Shown: in pieces, positions 1-7,044 of the stretch
Position numbering within the stretch: the stretch's first letter is position 1
How the letters are laid out: every line of letters begins with the position of its first letter
From: DATHBP01 sp035296085
Lineage (GTDB): Bacteria; Actinomycetota; Actinomycetes; Propionibacteriales; Nocardioidaceae
NCBI GenBank assembly: GCA_035296085.1
Contig: DATHBP010000125.1
Location: 1 to 21,677, forward strand
DNA length: 21,677 nt
Reading direction: 5' to 3'
The notes under the pieces: model-generated
Told to the model about the DNA's origin: nothing
Seen by the model: the letters and a program-made list of their open reading frames with translations, nothing else
Databases searched by the model: none
Translations under genes and position numbers: made by a program

Positions 1-108
1 CTGCCAGGAGCGTGCGAACACCTGAACCCATTCGACGATGAGGCGCACGATCAAGAAGACGATGAAAAGCCACAACACGAACTCGACTAGCTGGCCGACG
101 ATCTGCAC
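1..108 (-). CDS. yggT: YggT family small integral membrane protein, N-terminal part (runs off left edge)
   Basis: Only the first 36 codons are inside the window. The GTG start at 108-106 is preceded by an AGGAG ribosome site 9-10 nt upstream. The visible peptide begins MQIVGQLVEFVLWL and is one strongly hydrophobic segment (about residues 8-25) followed by an amphipathic stretch with Arg, Glu and Trp. This is how actinobacterial YggT proteins begin. Its position directly downstream of sepF is the standard place for yggT in Gram-positive dcw clusters, with wag31/divIVA usually next. YggT proteins are small two- to four-helix membrane proteins of poorly defined function, linked to osmotic tolerance or division by context. 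The identification rests on position plus this short hydrophobic start. Confidence 0.75.
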   Translation of the reverse strand, partial: MQIVGQLVEFVLWLFIVFLIVRLIVEWVQVFARSWQ

Positions 109-168
109 GCCTTTGCTCTCCTGCGGTAGCGGTGGGTCTGCGCGTCAGTCCCCGCCCCGCCACGGCGG

Positions 169-648
169 TCAGCTCTGGTTGAAAAAGCCGCCTTCGGCGA
201 TGCGCTGCTTGTCCTCGGCCGCGACCGAGACGTTGGGCGGCGACAGCAGGAAGACCTTGCTGGTGACGCGCTCGATCGTACCCCGCACCCCGAAGACGAG
301 CCCGGCGGAGAAGTCGACGAGCCGCTTGGCGTCGCTGTCGTCCATCTCGGAGAGGTTCATGATCACGGGGATGCCTTCGCGGAAGTGCTCGCCGATCGTG
401 CGCGCCTCGTTGTAGGTGCGTGGGTGCAAAGTGGTGATACGAGAGAGCTCGGCCATGACCGGCGCCGGCGTTGGCCTGCGGTCCGCGAGCTGCGCGACGG
501 TCGCGCCACCTTGCTGTGGTCGCTGCACCGGCACGGGGCGTGCCTGGCCCGAGTCGTCCTGGCCGTCGTGCCCCTGTTCGTCGGCGTAGCGGTCGTCGTC
601 CTCGAGCAGGCCGAGGTAGACACCGACCTTGCGCATCGCGCCACTCAT
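169..648 (-). CDS. sepF: Cell division protein SepF
   Basis: A 159-residue protein that anchors FtsZ to the membrane and bundles its filaments, standing in for FtsA, which Actinobacteria lack. The N-terminus (MSGAMRKVGVYLGL) is the amphipathic membrane-binding helix. Residues about 20-68 form a variable acidic and Gln/Pro-rich linker. Residues about 69-155 are the folded SepF domain, with the family blocks TLHPRTYNEARTIGEHFREG (73-92), VIMNLSEMDD (95-104) and AGLVFG (115-120). The protein ends in GGFFNQS, as in streptomycete SepF. The frame stays open 27 codons further upstream, but the ATG at 648 fits the family start, with GGAGG 10 nt upstream. It lies 58 nt after yggS and 60 nt before yggT. 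The domain is complete and I see no oddities. Confidence 0.96.
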   Translation of the reverse strand: MSGAMRKVGVYLGLLEDDDRYADEQGHDGQDDSGQARPVPVQRPQQGGATVAQLADRRPTPAPVMAELSRITTLHPRTYNEARTIGEHFREGIPVIMNLSEMDDSDAKRLVDFSAGLVFGVRGTIERVTSKVFLLSPPNVSVAAEDKQRIAEGGFFNQS

Positions 649-706
649 GACGTCAGGACCTCCGAGGGAAGTGCCGGGCGGGACCGGACGGGGCCGCGCT
701 TCGACA

Positions 707-1417
707 CTAGCGGAGCGCAGGCCGTGCACCCAGCAAGGCGCTGCCGATCCGGACGTGTGTCGCGCCGAAAGCGATTGCGGTCTCGAAGTCGGCGCTCATG
801 CCCGCCGAAATCCACTCCGCGCCGTCGTATCGGTGCCGCATGTCGTCGGCCACCTGCCGCAGCCGGTCGAACGCTCGCTCCGGGGGGCGGCCCAGGGGAG
901 CGACCGCCATGACGCCACGCAGGTCGAGGTTGTCCGCGCGTGCCACCGCATCCGCCAGCGCCCCCACGTCGACCGGAGCAACCCCCCCGCGTCCTGGCTG
1001 GCGGGGGCCTTCTTCGAGGTCGACCTGGACCAGGCAGCTGACGCGGCGCTCGGCCGACTCCGCACCGCGGTCCAGCGCCGCAGCCAGCTTCGAGCGGTCG
1101 ACTGAGTGCACGACGTCGGCATAGGTCGCGACGGATGCCGCCTTGTTGGTCTGCAGCTGACCCACGAAGTGCCACCGCAGCGGAAGGTCGGCGCAGACCG
1201 CTACTTTCGCCGCTCCCTCCTGATGGCGGTTCTCGGCGACGTCGGTGACACCCAGCCCGGACAGGATGGAGATGTCGGCGGCGGGGAAGGTCTTGGTGAC
1301 CACGACCAGCGTGACGTCCTGCGGCCGGCGGCCGCAGGCGAGGCTGGCCCGCTCGATGCGGCCACTCACCGTCGCCAGGGCGGAGGCCAGCTCCCGCTGG
1401 CGCTCGTTCTGCGTCAC
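707..1417 (-). CDS. yggS: YggS/YlmE family pyridoxal-phosphate homeostasis protein
   Basis: A 236-residue alanine-racemase-fold PLP-binding protein. The family (YggS/YlmE/PLPBP/PROSC) buffers pyridoxal phosphate and affects amino-acid pools; it has no established racemase activity. The PLP lysine is K42 in VVVTKTFP (38-45). The WHFVGQLQTNK block (82-92) and the C-terminal phosphate-binding GATHVRIGSALLG are present. The family's usual GEN block is AEN here (61-63), and the usual GMSxD region reads GMSADFE. The start is GTG at 1417, inside a 4-nt GTGA overlap with the pgeF stop, so translation is probably coupled. The pgeF-yggS-sepF order is standard downstream of ftsZ in Gram-positive bacteria. 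Confidence 0.94.
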   Translation of the reverse strand: MTQNERQRELASALATVSGRIERASLACGRRPQDVTLVVVTKTFPAADISILSGLGVTDVAENRHQEGAAKVAVCADLPLRWHFVGQLQTNKAASVATYADVVHSVDRSKLAAALDRGAESAERRVSCLVQVDLEEGPRQPGRGGVAPVDVGALADAVARADNLDLRGVMAVAPLGRPPERAFDRLRQVADDMRHRYDGAEWISAGMSADFETAIAFGATHVRIGSALLGARPALR

Positions 1418-2133
1418 GAGCGCAGGCTGATCAGGCCAGCCTGCCGCCCACTGCGAGCACCATCTCGCCGGTAGGAGAACAGGTCGGAGTCCTCGAACGT
1501 GCAGCGCCCGACCTCGACGACGTCGCAGTCGTGCTCCTTGAGCTGCGACCGCACGCCTGCCCCGAGGTCGAGCGCTGGGGTTCCCCAGCGCGTCGTCGCA
1601 AACGCCGCCGGGACCTGATCGCTGACCTCGTCGCGGAGGGCTTCTGGCACCTCATAACAGCGTCCGCAGATATGCGGCCCGACCCACGCGACGATCCGCG
1701 CCGCCCCGAGTCGCCGCGTGGCTTCCACCACGCGAGGGACGACTCCGGCCGCCATGCCGGTTCGGCCAGCGTGGGCAGCAGCGACGATGCCTGCGTCCGC
1801 ATCGGCGATGAGCACCGGCACGCAGTCCGCCGCGCGGACGCACAATGTCACCCCGACTCTCGCGGTGACGAGCGCGTCCGCCTTTCCCAGCTTCTCGCCA
1901 GCCCCGTTGACCTCTGCGACGGCGGCGCCGTGCACCTGGGAGGAGCTCACCAGATGGGAATCATCGGTGCCTAGTGCTTCGGCCACCAGCGCGACGTTAC
2001 GTGCGACCGCGCCGGCGTCGTCGCCACTGGCGTAGCCGAAGTTCAGCGAGGCGAACGGCGGACTGCTGACCCCACCGTGCCGGTCGGTGAAGGCTACGTC
2101 GACTCGGTCCAACCGCGAACGGTAGGCGAACAC
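1414..2133 (-). CDS. pgeF: Peptidoglycan editing factor PgeF (laccase-domain, YfiH/YlmD family)
   Basis: A 239-residue protein of the multicopper-polyphenol-oxidase (DUF152/YfiH) fold. E. coli members act as peptidoglycan editing factors that stop MurC from incorporating L-Ser in place of L-Ala; other members show oxidase or purine nucleoside activity in vitro. The metal/active-site set is visible: H68 (SSQVHG), C104 (RAADCVP) and H121 (AAAHAGRTG). The N-terminal TDRHGGVS, ASLNFGY and SGDD blocks match the family. The start is GTG at 2133, directly after the ftsZ TAG with no spacer and only a weak GAAG upstream, so it probably depends on ribosomes finishing ftsZ. It overlaps yggS by 4 nt. Its neighbourhood with murC and ftsZ fits an editing role. 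Confidence 0.93.
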   Translation of the reverse strand: MFAYRSRLDRVDVAFTDRHGGVSSPPFASLNFGYASGDDAGAVARNVALVAEALGTDDSHLVSSSQVHGAAVAEVNGAGEKLGKADALVTARVGVTLCVRAADCVPVLIADADAGIVAAAHAGRTGMAAGVVPRVVEATRRLGAARIVAWVGPHICGRCYEVPEALRDEVSDQVPAAFATTRWGTPALDLGAGVRSQLKEHDCDVVEVGRCTFEDSDLFSYRRDGARSGRQAGLISLRS

Positions 2134-3426
2134 CTACTTCAAGAAGTCGGGTACGTCGAGGCCGTCGTCGTCGGTGTCGAAGGCCACCGGCCGCGGTTGG
2201 CGCTGGCCGGGAGGCTGGCCTTGCGGCTGCCCAGGTGGCGGCCCCTGCGCCGGAACTTGCGCACCACCGGGCACGCTCTCGGGCCGCTGGGCCGGGACCG
2301 GCTGCCCCGGCTGCCCTGGACCAGGTCGGACATCGAACTGTGCGGCGGGCACCGCCACCGGCGCCGGGCGGCCAGGCTGTCCGTGCACCTGCTGGGGGTG
2401 CGGCGGGGGCTGCCCACTGGCGCCTGGTGCCGCCTGCCCGCGGCGCAGCACCGGCTGCGCCTGGTCGCGCCGCTTGGGCATGCCCCCGTCGAACCCCGCT
2501 GCGATGACAGTGACCCGAACCTCGTCGCCAAGTGCGTCGTCGATGACGGCGCCGAAGATGATGTTGGCCTCGGCGTGCGCGGCCTGGGCGACAAGGGCCG
2601 CTGCCTCGTTGATCTCGAACAGCCCGAGGTCCGAGCCACCGGCGATGGAGAGCAGTACGCCGTGCGCCCCGTCGATCGAGGCCTCGAGCAGGGGGCTGGA
2701 CACCGCGCTCTCCGCGGCCGCAACTGCCCGGTCGTCGCCGCGAGCCGACCCGATTCCCATCAGCGCGGAGCCGGCGTTGGACATGACGGACTTCACGTCG
2801 GCGAAGTCGAGGTTGATCAGCCCGGGAGTCGTGATGAGGTCGGTGATGCCGGAGACGCCTTGCAGCAGCACCTGGTCTGCCTGCTTGAACGCGTCGAGCA
2901 CACTCACGCCGCGGTCGCTGATCGAAAGCAACCGGTCGTTGGGAATCACGATCAGCGTGTCGACCTCTTCGCGAAGCGCGGCAATGCCTTCCTCAGCCTG
3001 GTTGGCGCGCCGGCGGCCTTCGAAAGCGAACGGCCGCGTCACCACGCCGATGGTCAGCGCGCCGAGGGAGCGGGCGACCCGCGCTACGACTGGGGCGCCA
3101 CCGGTGCCGGTGCCGCCGCCTTCACCGGCGGTCACGAAGACCATGTCGGAGCCTTTGAGCACCTCTTCGATTTCTTCGGCATGGTCGTCGGCGGCCTGGG
3201 TGCCGACCTCCGGGTTGGCGCCGGCGCCCAAGCCGCGAGTCAGCTCGCGGCCGATGTCGAGCTTGACGTCGGCGTCGCTCATCAGCAGCGCCTGTGCGTC
3301 AGTGTTGATGGCGATGAACTCGACGCCCTTGAGGCCGACCTCGATCATTCGGTTGATCGCATTCACACCGCCGCCGCCGATGCCGACGACCTTGATGACC
3401 GCGAGGTAGTTCTGCGGTGCTGCCAT
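2134..3426 (-). CDS. ftsZ: Cell division GTPase FtsZ
   Basis: A 430-residue tubulin homologue that polymerises into the Z-ring. The GTP-binding domain holds VVGIGGGGVNA (13-23), NTDAQAL (41-47), the tubulin signature GGGTGTGGAP (103-112) and the T7 synergy loop NLDFADVKS (about 205-213), whose Asp residues complete GTP hydrolysis in the next subunit. The globular core ends near GFDGG (311-315). A Pro/Gln/Gly-rich linker of about 100 residues follows, then the conserved peptide DDGLDVPDFLK, which binds SepF and other partners. The open frame runs 37 codons further upstream, but the ATG at 3426 gives the canonical MAAPQNYLAVIKVVG start, with AAGGGG 8 nt upstream. It is separated from ftsQ by a long palindrome-rich gap, so it probably has its own promoter or promoters. 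Confidence 0.99.
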   Translation of the reverse strand: MAAPQNYLAVIKVVGIGGGGVNAINRMIEVGLKGVEFIAINTDAQALLMSDADVKLDIGRELTRGLGAGANPEVGTQAADDHAEEIEEVLKGSDMVFVTAGEGGGTGTGGAPVVARVARSLGALTIGVVTRPFAFEGRRRANQAEEGIAALREEVDTLIVIPNDRLLSISDRGVSVLDAFKQADQVLLQGVSGITDLITTPGLINLDFADVKSVMSNAGSALMGIGSARGDDRAVAAAESAVSSPLLEASIDGAHGVLLSIAGGSDLGLFEINEAAALVAQAAHAEANIIFGAVIDDALGDEVRVTVIAAGFDGGMPKRRDQAQPVLRRGQAAPGASGQPPPHPQQVHGQPGRPAPVAVPAAQFDVRPGPGQPGQPVPAQRPESVPGGAQVPAQGPPPGQPQGQPPGQRQPRPVAFDTDDDGLDVPDFLK

Positions 3427-3445
3427 CGGCTGCGCCCCTTTTCTC

Positions 3446-3462
3446 ACCCTCGACTTGAGGGT
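3446..3462. promoter_or_regulatory. 17-nt inverted repeat in the ftsZ leader, just upstream of the RBS
   Basis: Read on the ftsZ strand, the sequence is ACCCTC-AAGTC-GAGGGT: perfect 6-nt arms around 5 nt. It lies about 20 nt before the ftsZ ATG and about 6 nt before the AAGGGG ribosome site. It could be an operator or, in the mRNA, a small hairpin beside the RBS. The function is inferred. Confidence 0.5.
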
Positions 3463-3473
3463 TATCGTTATGT

Positions 3474-3486
3474 CAACCTCAGGTTG
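3474..3486. promoter_or_regulatory. 13-nt inverted repeat in the ftsZ leader
   Basis: The sequence CAACCT-G-AGGTTG (ftsZ strand) has perfect 6-nt arms around one base. It sits 11 nt upstream of the 3446-3462 repeat, and a TTGACA hexamer overlaps its end (3476-3471). I could not find a convincing -10 at 16-18 nt from that hexamer. It is a candidate operator near an ftsZ promoter. Confidence 0.45.
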
Positions 3487-3760
3487 CGAAAACCGTACGC
3501 CGAGCCTTTCTCCCCGGGCAACCGACACGCCGGTCATTTCTTTGTCAGCGCGCAGGTCACCCGGGTTGGGCCCCGGACGCGGACGTGGGAAATGCCGCCC
3601 CCACGTGGGGTGCCGTGGGCAGGATGACCCAGGGGGTAACTACCCGGTTATGTGGGCAGCTGCCCGCTTGGCACGGCGGATCCACCTGGTGAGGTGGGCA
3701 ACTACAGGGCTACGTCGGTCGTTGCCCCCCAATGCAGCGGGCGCACGAGGCCGTTAAGCG

Positions 3761-3775
3761 GGCGGCGCAGCCGCC
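3761..3775 (-). terminator. GC-rich hairpin downstream of ftsQ (terminator-like)
   Basis: A perfect stem-loop GGCGGC-TGC-GCCGCC (ftsQ strand) begins about 29 nt after the ftsQ stop. There is no U-tract after it, so it may be only a partial or Rho-assisted terminator, or an mRNA-stabilising hairpin at the end of the mraZ-ftsQ transcript. Confidence 0.3.
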
Positions 3776-3804
3776 TCGCACGCCGTGCTTTCATCGCCAG
3801 GAAT

Positions 3805-4530
3805 TCAGCTGCCGGTCGTCGTGGGCAGCTCGGGGACGGTGACGTCGTACACAGCGGCGGGGTGGCGCAGCAGCGCCGTCAGCACCCGGGCCTTGCGTTT
3901 CGAGTCGTCGGCGCTCCCCCAGACAGCCTGGTCACCGTTGCGCAGGTGCATGGTGACCGCGTCACGGCTGGACACGTGCACCTCCTCGACCTTCCGGTTC
4001 AGGACGGCCGGCAGCCTGGCGACCACCTTGGCTGCCTCGATGATCGCGCCGGCGGAGGCGGACGGCTCGGGGACCAGTCGGGGGAGGGCGCGGTCCGCTG
4101 TCGCCGGGAGCGGGAATACCGCGCCCGTTGCATCGATGGCCCGCACCCCGTCAGCGGTCACGAGCTGACCGACTGGGCGGCGCTCAGAGACCGTGATCTC
4201 GACGGTGTGCGGCCAGCGCCGGGTCACGCGCACCGAGTGGACGGCCGCGAGAGCAGCCACCCGGTCGGCGACGGCATCGAGGTCGACCCTGGCAAGCGGC
4301 ACGCCGGCCGGCACCCGCGCCGCCTGGGCGACCGCCTGCGGCCCGAGATGGTCGGCGCCACGCACCGATACCTCCTGCGCGACGAGGAGTCGGGAGAACA
4401 GCACCACCCACGTGGCCGCGGCTAGCACGAGCACTGCGCCGGCCGCGACGAGCGTCCACTTACTCGGTGTCCACCGCCAGCGCCGGCGCCGTGCGAAGCG
4501 GCGCATGCTGTTCACGACGCTGCTGCTCAT
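3805..4530 (-). CDS. ftsQ: Cell division protein FtsQ
   Basis: A 241-residue bitopic membrane protein of the divisome FtsQ-FtsL-FtsB core. The layout is a short, strongly basic cytoplasmic tail (residues 10-24, with an RRRR run), one transmembrane helix (about 26-47), a POTRA domain starting at the VAQEVSVRGADHL stretch (about 50-120, with VRVTRRWPHTVEITVSERRPV at its end), then the FtsQ beta domain. The start chosen is the ATG at 4530. It forms a 4-nt ATGA overlap with the murC stop and has GGAGG 7 nt upstream inside murC. The frame is open further upstream, but that would run deep into murC. It is the last gene before the long gap ahead of ftsZ. Confidence 0.92.
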   Translation of the reverse strand: MSSSVVNSMRRFARRRRWRWTPSKWTLVAAGAVLVLAAATWVVLFSRLLVAQEVSVRGADHLGPQAVAQAARVPAGVPLARVDLDAVADRVAALAAVHSVRVTRRWPHTVEITVSERRPVGQLVTADGVRAIDATGAVFPLPATADRALPRLVPEPSASAGAIIEAAKVVARLPAVLNRKVEEVHVSSRDAVTMHLRNGDQAVWGSADDSKRKARVLTALLRHPAAVYDVTVPELPTTTGS

Positions 4531-5951
4531 GTGCGTTCCTCCGCTGTGGTCGTCAAGAGCGCTAGTACGCATGGACCGATGCGCGTCACGTCCCCGGCGC
4601 CGAGAGTCAGCACCAGGTCGCCAGGCCGTGCCTTTGCAGCGACGACGTCGGCCGTGCGGTCCCATTGGGGCTCGAAGTGGACGTGCCCGGCCGGTTTGGG
4701 TACGGCGTCCGCGACGAGTCGGCCGGTCACCGTGGGGTCGGCGATCTCGCGGGCAACGTAGACATCCATAACGACGACCTCGTCGGCGAGACCGAGGGCG
4801 TGTCCCATCTCGATGCCGAACGCCCGGGTCCGGCTCACCAGGTGCGGCTGGAAGCAGACCACGACGCGACCGCTCCCGGCCAGCGAGCGGGCCGCCCGCA
4901 GGTCACCGGTGATTTCCGAGGGGTGGTGGGCGTAGCTGTCGTAGACAGTCACCCCCGCAGCGCTGCCCTTGTACTCCATCCGACGGCTGGTCCCGCTGAA
5001 CTGCTCCAGACCAAGTGCGAGCGACGCGAACGGGTAGCCGAGGCGCAGCCCGGCGGCGAGAGCGCACAACGCGTCGAGCACGTAGTGGCGCCCGGTGGCG
5101 TGCAGCCGCAGCTCGCCCAGCGGCTGGCCGCGGTGCCACACCTGCAGCTCTGAGGCGCCGTCGGTGACGCGCAGTGCGTCCCCGCGCAGCTCGGCCGCCG
5201 CGTCGAATCCCGCGGATGCGACAGCGAGCCCGAGCGCTGCGGCCCGCTTGCCGAGCCGTACCGAACCAGGGTCGTCGGCACAGACGACGAGGAACCCCCC
5301 CGTTTCGATGCGCTCGGCGAACGCCTCGAACGCGGCTCGGTAGGCCGCTTCGGTCCCGTAGACGTCGAGGTGGTCGGCCTCCACGTTCGTCACGACGGCC
5401 GCCGCCGGCGAGTAGACGAGGAACGCCCCGTCGCTCTCGTCCGCCTCCGCCACGAACAGCTCGCCGCCGTCATGGGCGTTGACCCCGGTCTCGCACAGGT
5501 CGGCGCCGACGGCGTACGACGGATCCGCCCCGCAGGCCAGCAACGCGACCGTGAGCATCGCCGTCGTTGTTGTCTTGCCGTGCGTACCGGCGACGGCGAT
5601 AACGCGACGCCCGAGCATCACCGAGTCCAGCGCCGCGGATCGCGGCAGCAGTCGCAGCCCGAGCCGCGCCGCCTCGACGACCTCGACGTTGTCGGCCCGC
5701 ACTGCGGTCGATACGACGACGGTGTCGGCGTTGGCGACGTGCTCCGCGGCGTGGCCCACCCAGCAGGTGGCACCCAGTGCGCGCAGCGCCGACAATGCAG
5801 AGGTGTCGGCGGCGTCGCTGCCGGAAACCGACACGCCGCGCGCCAGCAGGATGCGCGCGATGCCCGACAGTGCCGCCCCGCCGATGCCCACGAAGTGAAC
5901 CCGCCCCAGCCGCTCGGGAGGCAGCCGCTGCGCAGGCACCGGCACGATCAT
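4527..5951 (-). CDS. murC: UDP-N-acetylmuramate--L-alanine ligase MurC
   Basis: A 474-residue cytoplasmic Mur ligase adding L-Ala to UDP-MurNAc with ATP. The N-terminal Rossmann domain has HFVGIGGAALSGIA (19-32). The usual GIGGAGMSG is GIGGAALSG here, a conservative change. The ATP-binding central domain carries AGTHGKTTTTAM (121-132) and the EADESDGAF block. The C-terminal domain holds YDSYAHHPSE, the MurC version of the DYAHxP motif. The ATG at 5951 overlaps the murG stop by 4 nt (ATGA), and the stop overlaps ftsQ by 4 nt. The MurG-MurC-FtsQ order is typical of Actinobacteria; murB and ddl, found here in E. coli, are absent. Confidence 0.98.
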   Translation of the reverse strand: MIVPVPAQRLPPERLGRVHFVGIGGAALSGIARILLARGVSVSGSDAADTSALSALRALGATCWVGHAAEHVANADTVVVSTAVRADNVEVVEAARLGLRLLPRSAALDSVMLGRRVIAVAGTHGKTTTTAMLTVALLACGADPSYAVGADLCETGVNAHDGGELFVAEADESDGAFLVYSPAAAVVTNVEADHLDVYGTEAAYRAAFEAFAERIETGGFLVVCADDPGSVRLGKRAAALGLAVASAGFDAAAELRGDALRVTDGASELQVWHRGQPLGELRLHATGRHYVLDALCALAAGLRLGYPFASLALGLEQFSGTSRRMEYKGSAAGVTVYDSYAHHPSEITGDLRAARSLAGSGRVVVCFQPHLVSRTRAFGIEMGHALGLADEVVVMDVYVAREIADPTVTGRLVADAVPKPAGHVHFEPQWDRTADVVAAKARPGDLVLTLGAGDVTRIGPCVLALLTTTAEERT

Positions 5952-7042
5952 CGGCCGGCCTCTGCCACCGCGAGGACGAGCCGCGCAAGTCGCCGGTCGG
6001 CATCGCGGCGGACCAGCCCCGCCCCGGCTCGCGACATCTCCGTCAACCGCTCGGGGTCACTCGCGAGCCAGGGCACCGTTGCACGCACCCACTCGGGGGT
6101 GAACGCGGCGTCGTGGACCAGCAACGCCCCGCCGGCATCGACCACGGCGCGAGCGTTGTGCTCCTGCTCGCCGTTGCCGATCGGCAACGGGACGAAGACC
6201 GCCGGCAGCCCCACCGCAGCGGTTTCGGTCACCGTGTTGGACCCGGCCCGGCACAGGATGAGGTCAGCCGCCGCGTACGCGAGGTCCATCCGCTCGACGA
6301 AGGGCACGATGACGTACGGCGGTGAGGCGGGCGGCAGCTCGACATCGACGCGCTGCGTGGCGCCGCTGACGTGGAGCACCTGGATGCCGGCGGCGGCGAG
6401 CGCCGGGCCGGCGGCCGCGACCGAGGCATTGAGGCGGGCGGCGCCCTGCGATCCTCCGGTCACCAAGACCGTCGGCCGCTGTGCGTCGAGACCGAAGAAT
6501 GCCCGGGCCGAGTCACGCACCGCACCGCGGTCCAGCTCGGAGATCGACCGGCGGATGGGCAGCCCGACGTAGCGGCCGTGCCGCAGTACCGTGTCGGGAA
6601 ACGACGTCGCCACGTGCCGCGTGCAGCACGCGGCACCGAACCGGTTGGCGATGCCCGGCAGCGCGTTGCCCTCGTGGATGACCAGCGGAATGCGGCGGCG
6701 GCGAGCCGCCAGGTAGGCCGGCACGGCCACGTAGCCACCGAACCCCACGACGACGTCGGGCTGGACGCGGTCGAGCACCGCGAGGGTCTGCCGCACCGCC
6801 GTGCCCAACCGCCCGGGGACGGCCAACAGCTCGGGTGACAGCCGGCGTGGCAGCGGCACCGGCGCGACCAGCTCGAGGGCGTACCCGGCAGCTGGCACCA
6901 CCGTTGTCTCCAGTCCGCGGGCGGTGCCGAGTGCGGTCAGTGCGCAGCCGGGGCGCGCCTCCTGCAAGGCCGCGGCGGTCGCAAGCAGTGGAGAGGTGTG
7001 GCCCGCGGTGCCGCCGCCAGCGAGCAGTGCTCGGAGCGCCAC
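5948..7042 (-). CDS. murG: UDP-GlcNAc:lipid I N-acetylglucosaminyltransferase MurG
   Basis: A 364-residue GT-B glycosyltransferase that converts lipid I to lipid II on the inner face of the membrane. The N-terminal loop GGGTAGH (9-15) is the first glycine-rich lipid I/phosphate motif. GFGGYVAVP (100-108), HEGNALPGIANR (123-134) and the second glycine loop TGGSQGAARLN (195-205) follow, with the donor-site PLPIGNGEQEHNA near the C-terminus. The start is most likely GTG at 7042, 2 nt after the ftsW stop, because GGAG lies 8 nt upstream. A TTG at 7048 overlapping the ftsW stop is possible but has almost no spacer to that GGAG. The frame reaches 7288 but only by entering ftsW. Confidence 0.97.
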   Translation of the reverse strand: MALRALLAGGGTAGHTSPLLATAAALQEARPGCALTALGTARGLETTVVPAAGYALELVAPVPLPRRLSPELLAVPGRLGTAVRQTLAVLDRVQPDVVVGFGGYVAVPAYLAARRRRIPLVIHEGNALPGIANRFGAACCTRHVATSFPDTVLRHGRYVGLPIRRSISELDRGAVRDSARAFFGLDAQRPTVLVTGGSQGAARLNASVAAAGPALAAAGIQVLHVSGATQRVDVELPPASPPYVIVPFVERMDLAYAAADLILCRAGSNTVTETAAVGLPAVFVPLPIGNGEQEHNARAVVDAGGALLVHDAAFTPEWVRATVPWLASDPERLTEMSRAGAGLVRRDADRRLARLVLAVAEAGR

Positions 7043-7044
7043 GC

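Larger units (their letters stand above)
3427..3804. promoter_or_regulatory. ftsQ-ftsZ intergenic region, 378 nt, palindrome-rich
   Basis: No credible coding frame is present: the plus-strand frames crossing it are antisense shadows of ftsZ and ftsQ. It holds the perfect palindromes CCCCACGTGGGG (3599-3610) and GGGCAGCTGCCC (3654-3665). It also has GGGTA-AC-TACCC (3634-3645), the near-palindrome GGCGGATCCACC (3675-3686), and a 7-nt inverted pair GGGCAAC/GTTGCCC (3696-3702 and 3721-3727). The two leader repeats near ftsZ are listed separately. A regulated, ftsZ-specific promoter region is the likeliest role, because ftsZ of actinomycetes is commonly transcribed from promoters in this gap. I cannot place a -35/-10 pair with confidence. 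Confidence 0.6.

Noticed and set aside
3471..3476. TTGACA hexamer on the ftsZ strand, considered as a -35 box
   Set aside because: No acceptable -10 hexamer lies 16-18 nt downstream, so I did not call a promoter from it.
3524..3528. GACAC pentamer upstream of ftsZ, considered as a WhiA site
   Set aside because: A single 5-nt match is expected often by chance, and I could not place it relative to a promoter -10. It is not enough to call a regulator site.
2077..3627. 516-codon plus-strand open frame across ftsZ
   Set aside because: It is antisense to ftsZ. Long antisense frames are expected in GC-rich genes because of third-position bias. The translation has no recognisable domain, while the minus strand encodes a complete FtsZ.
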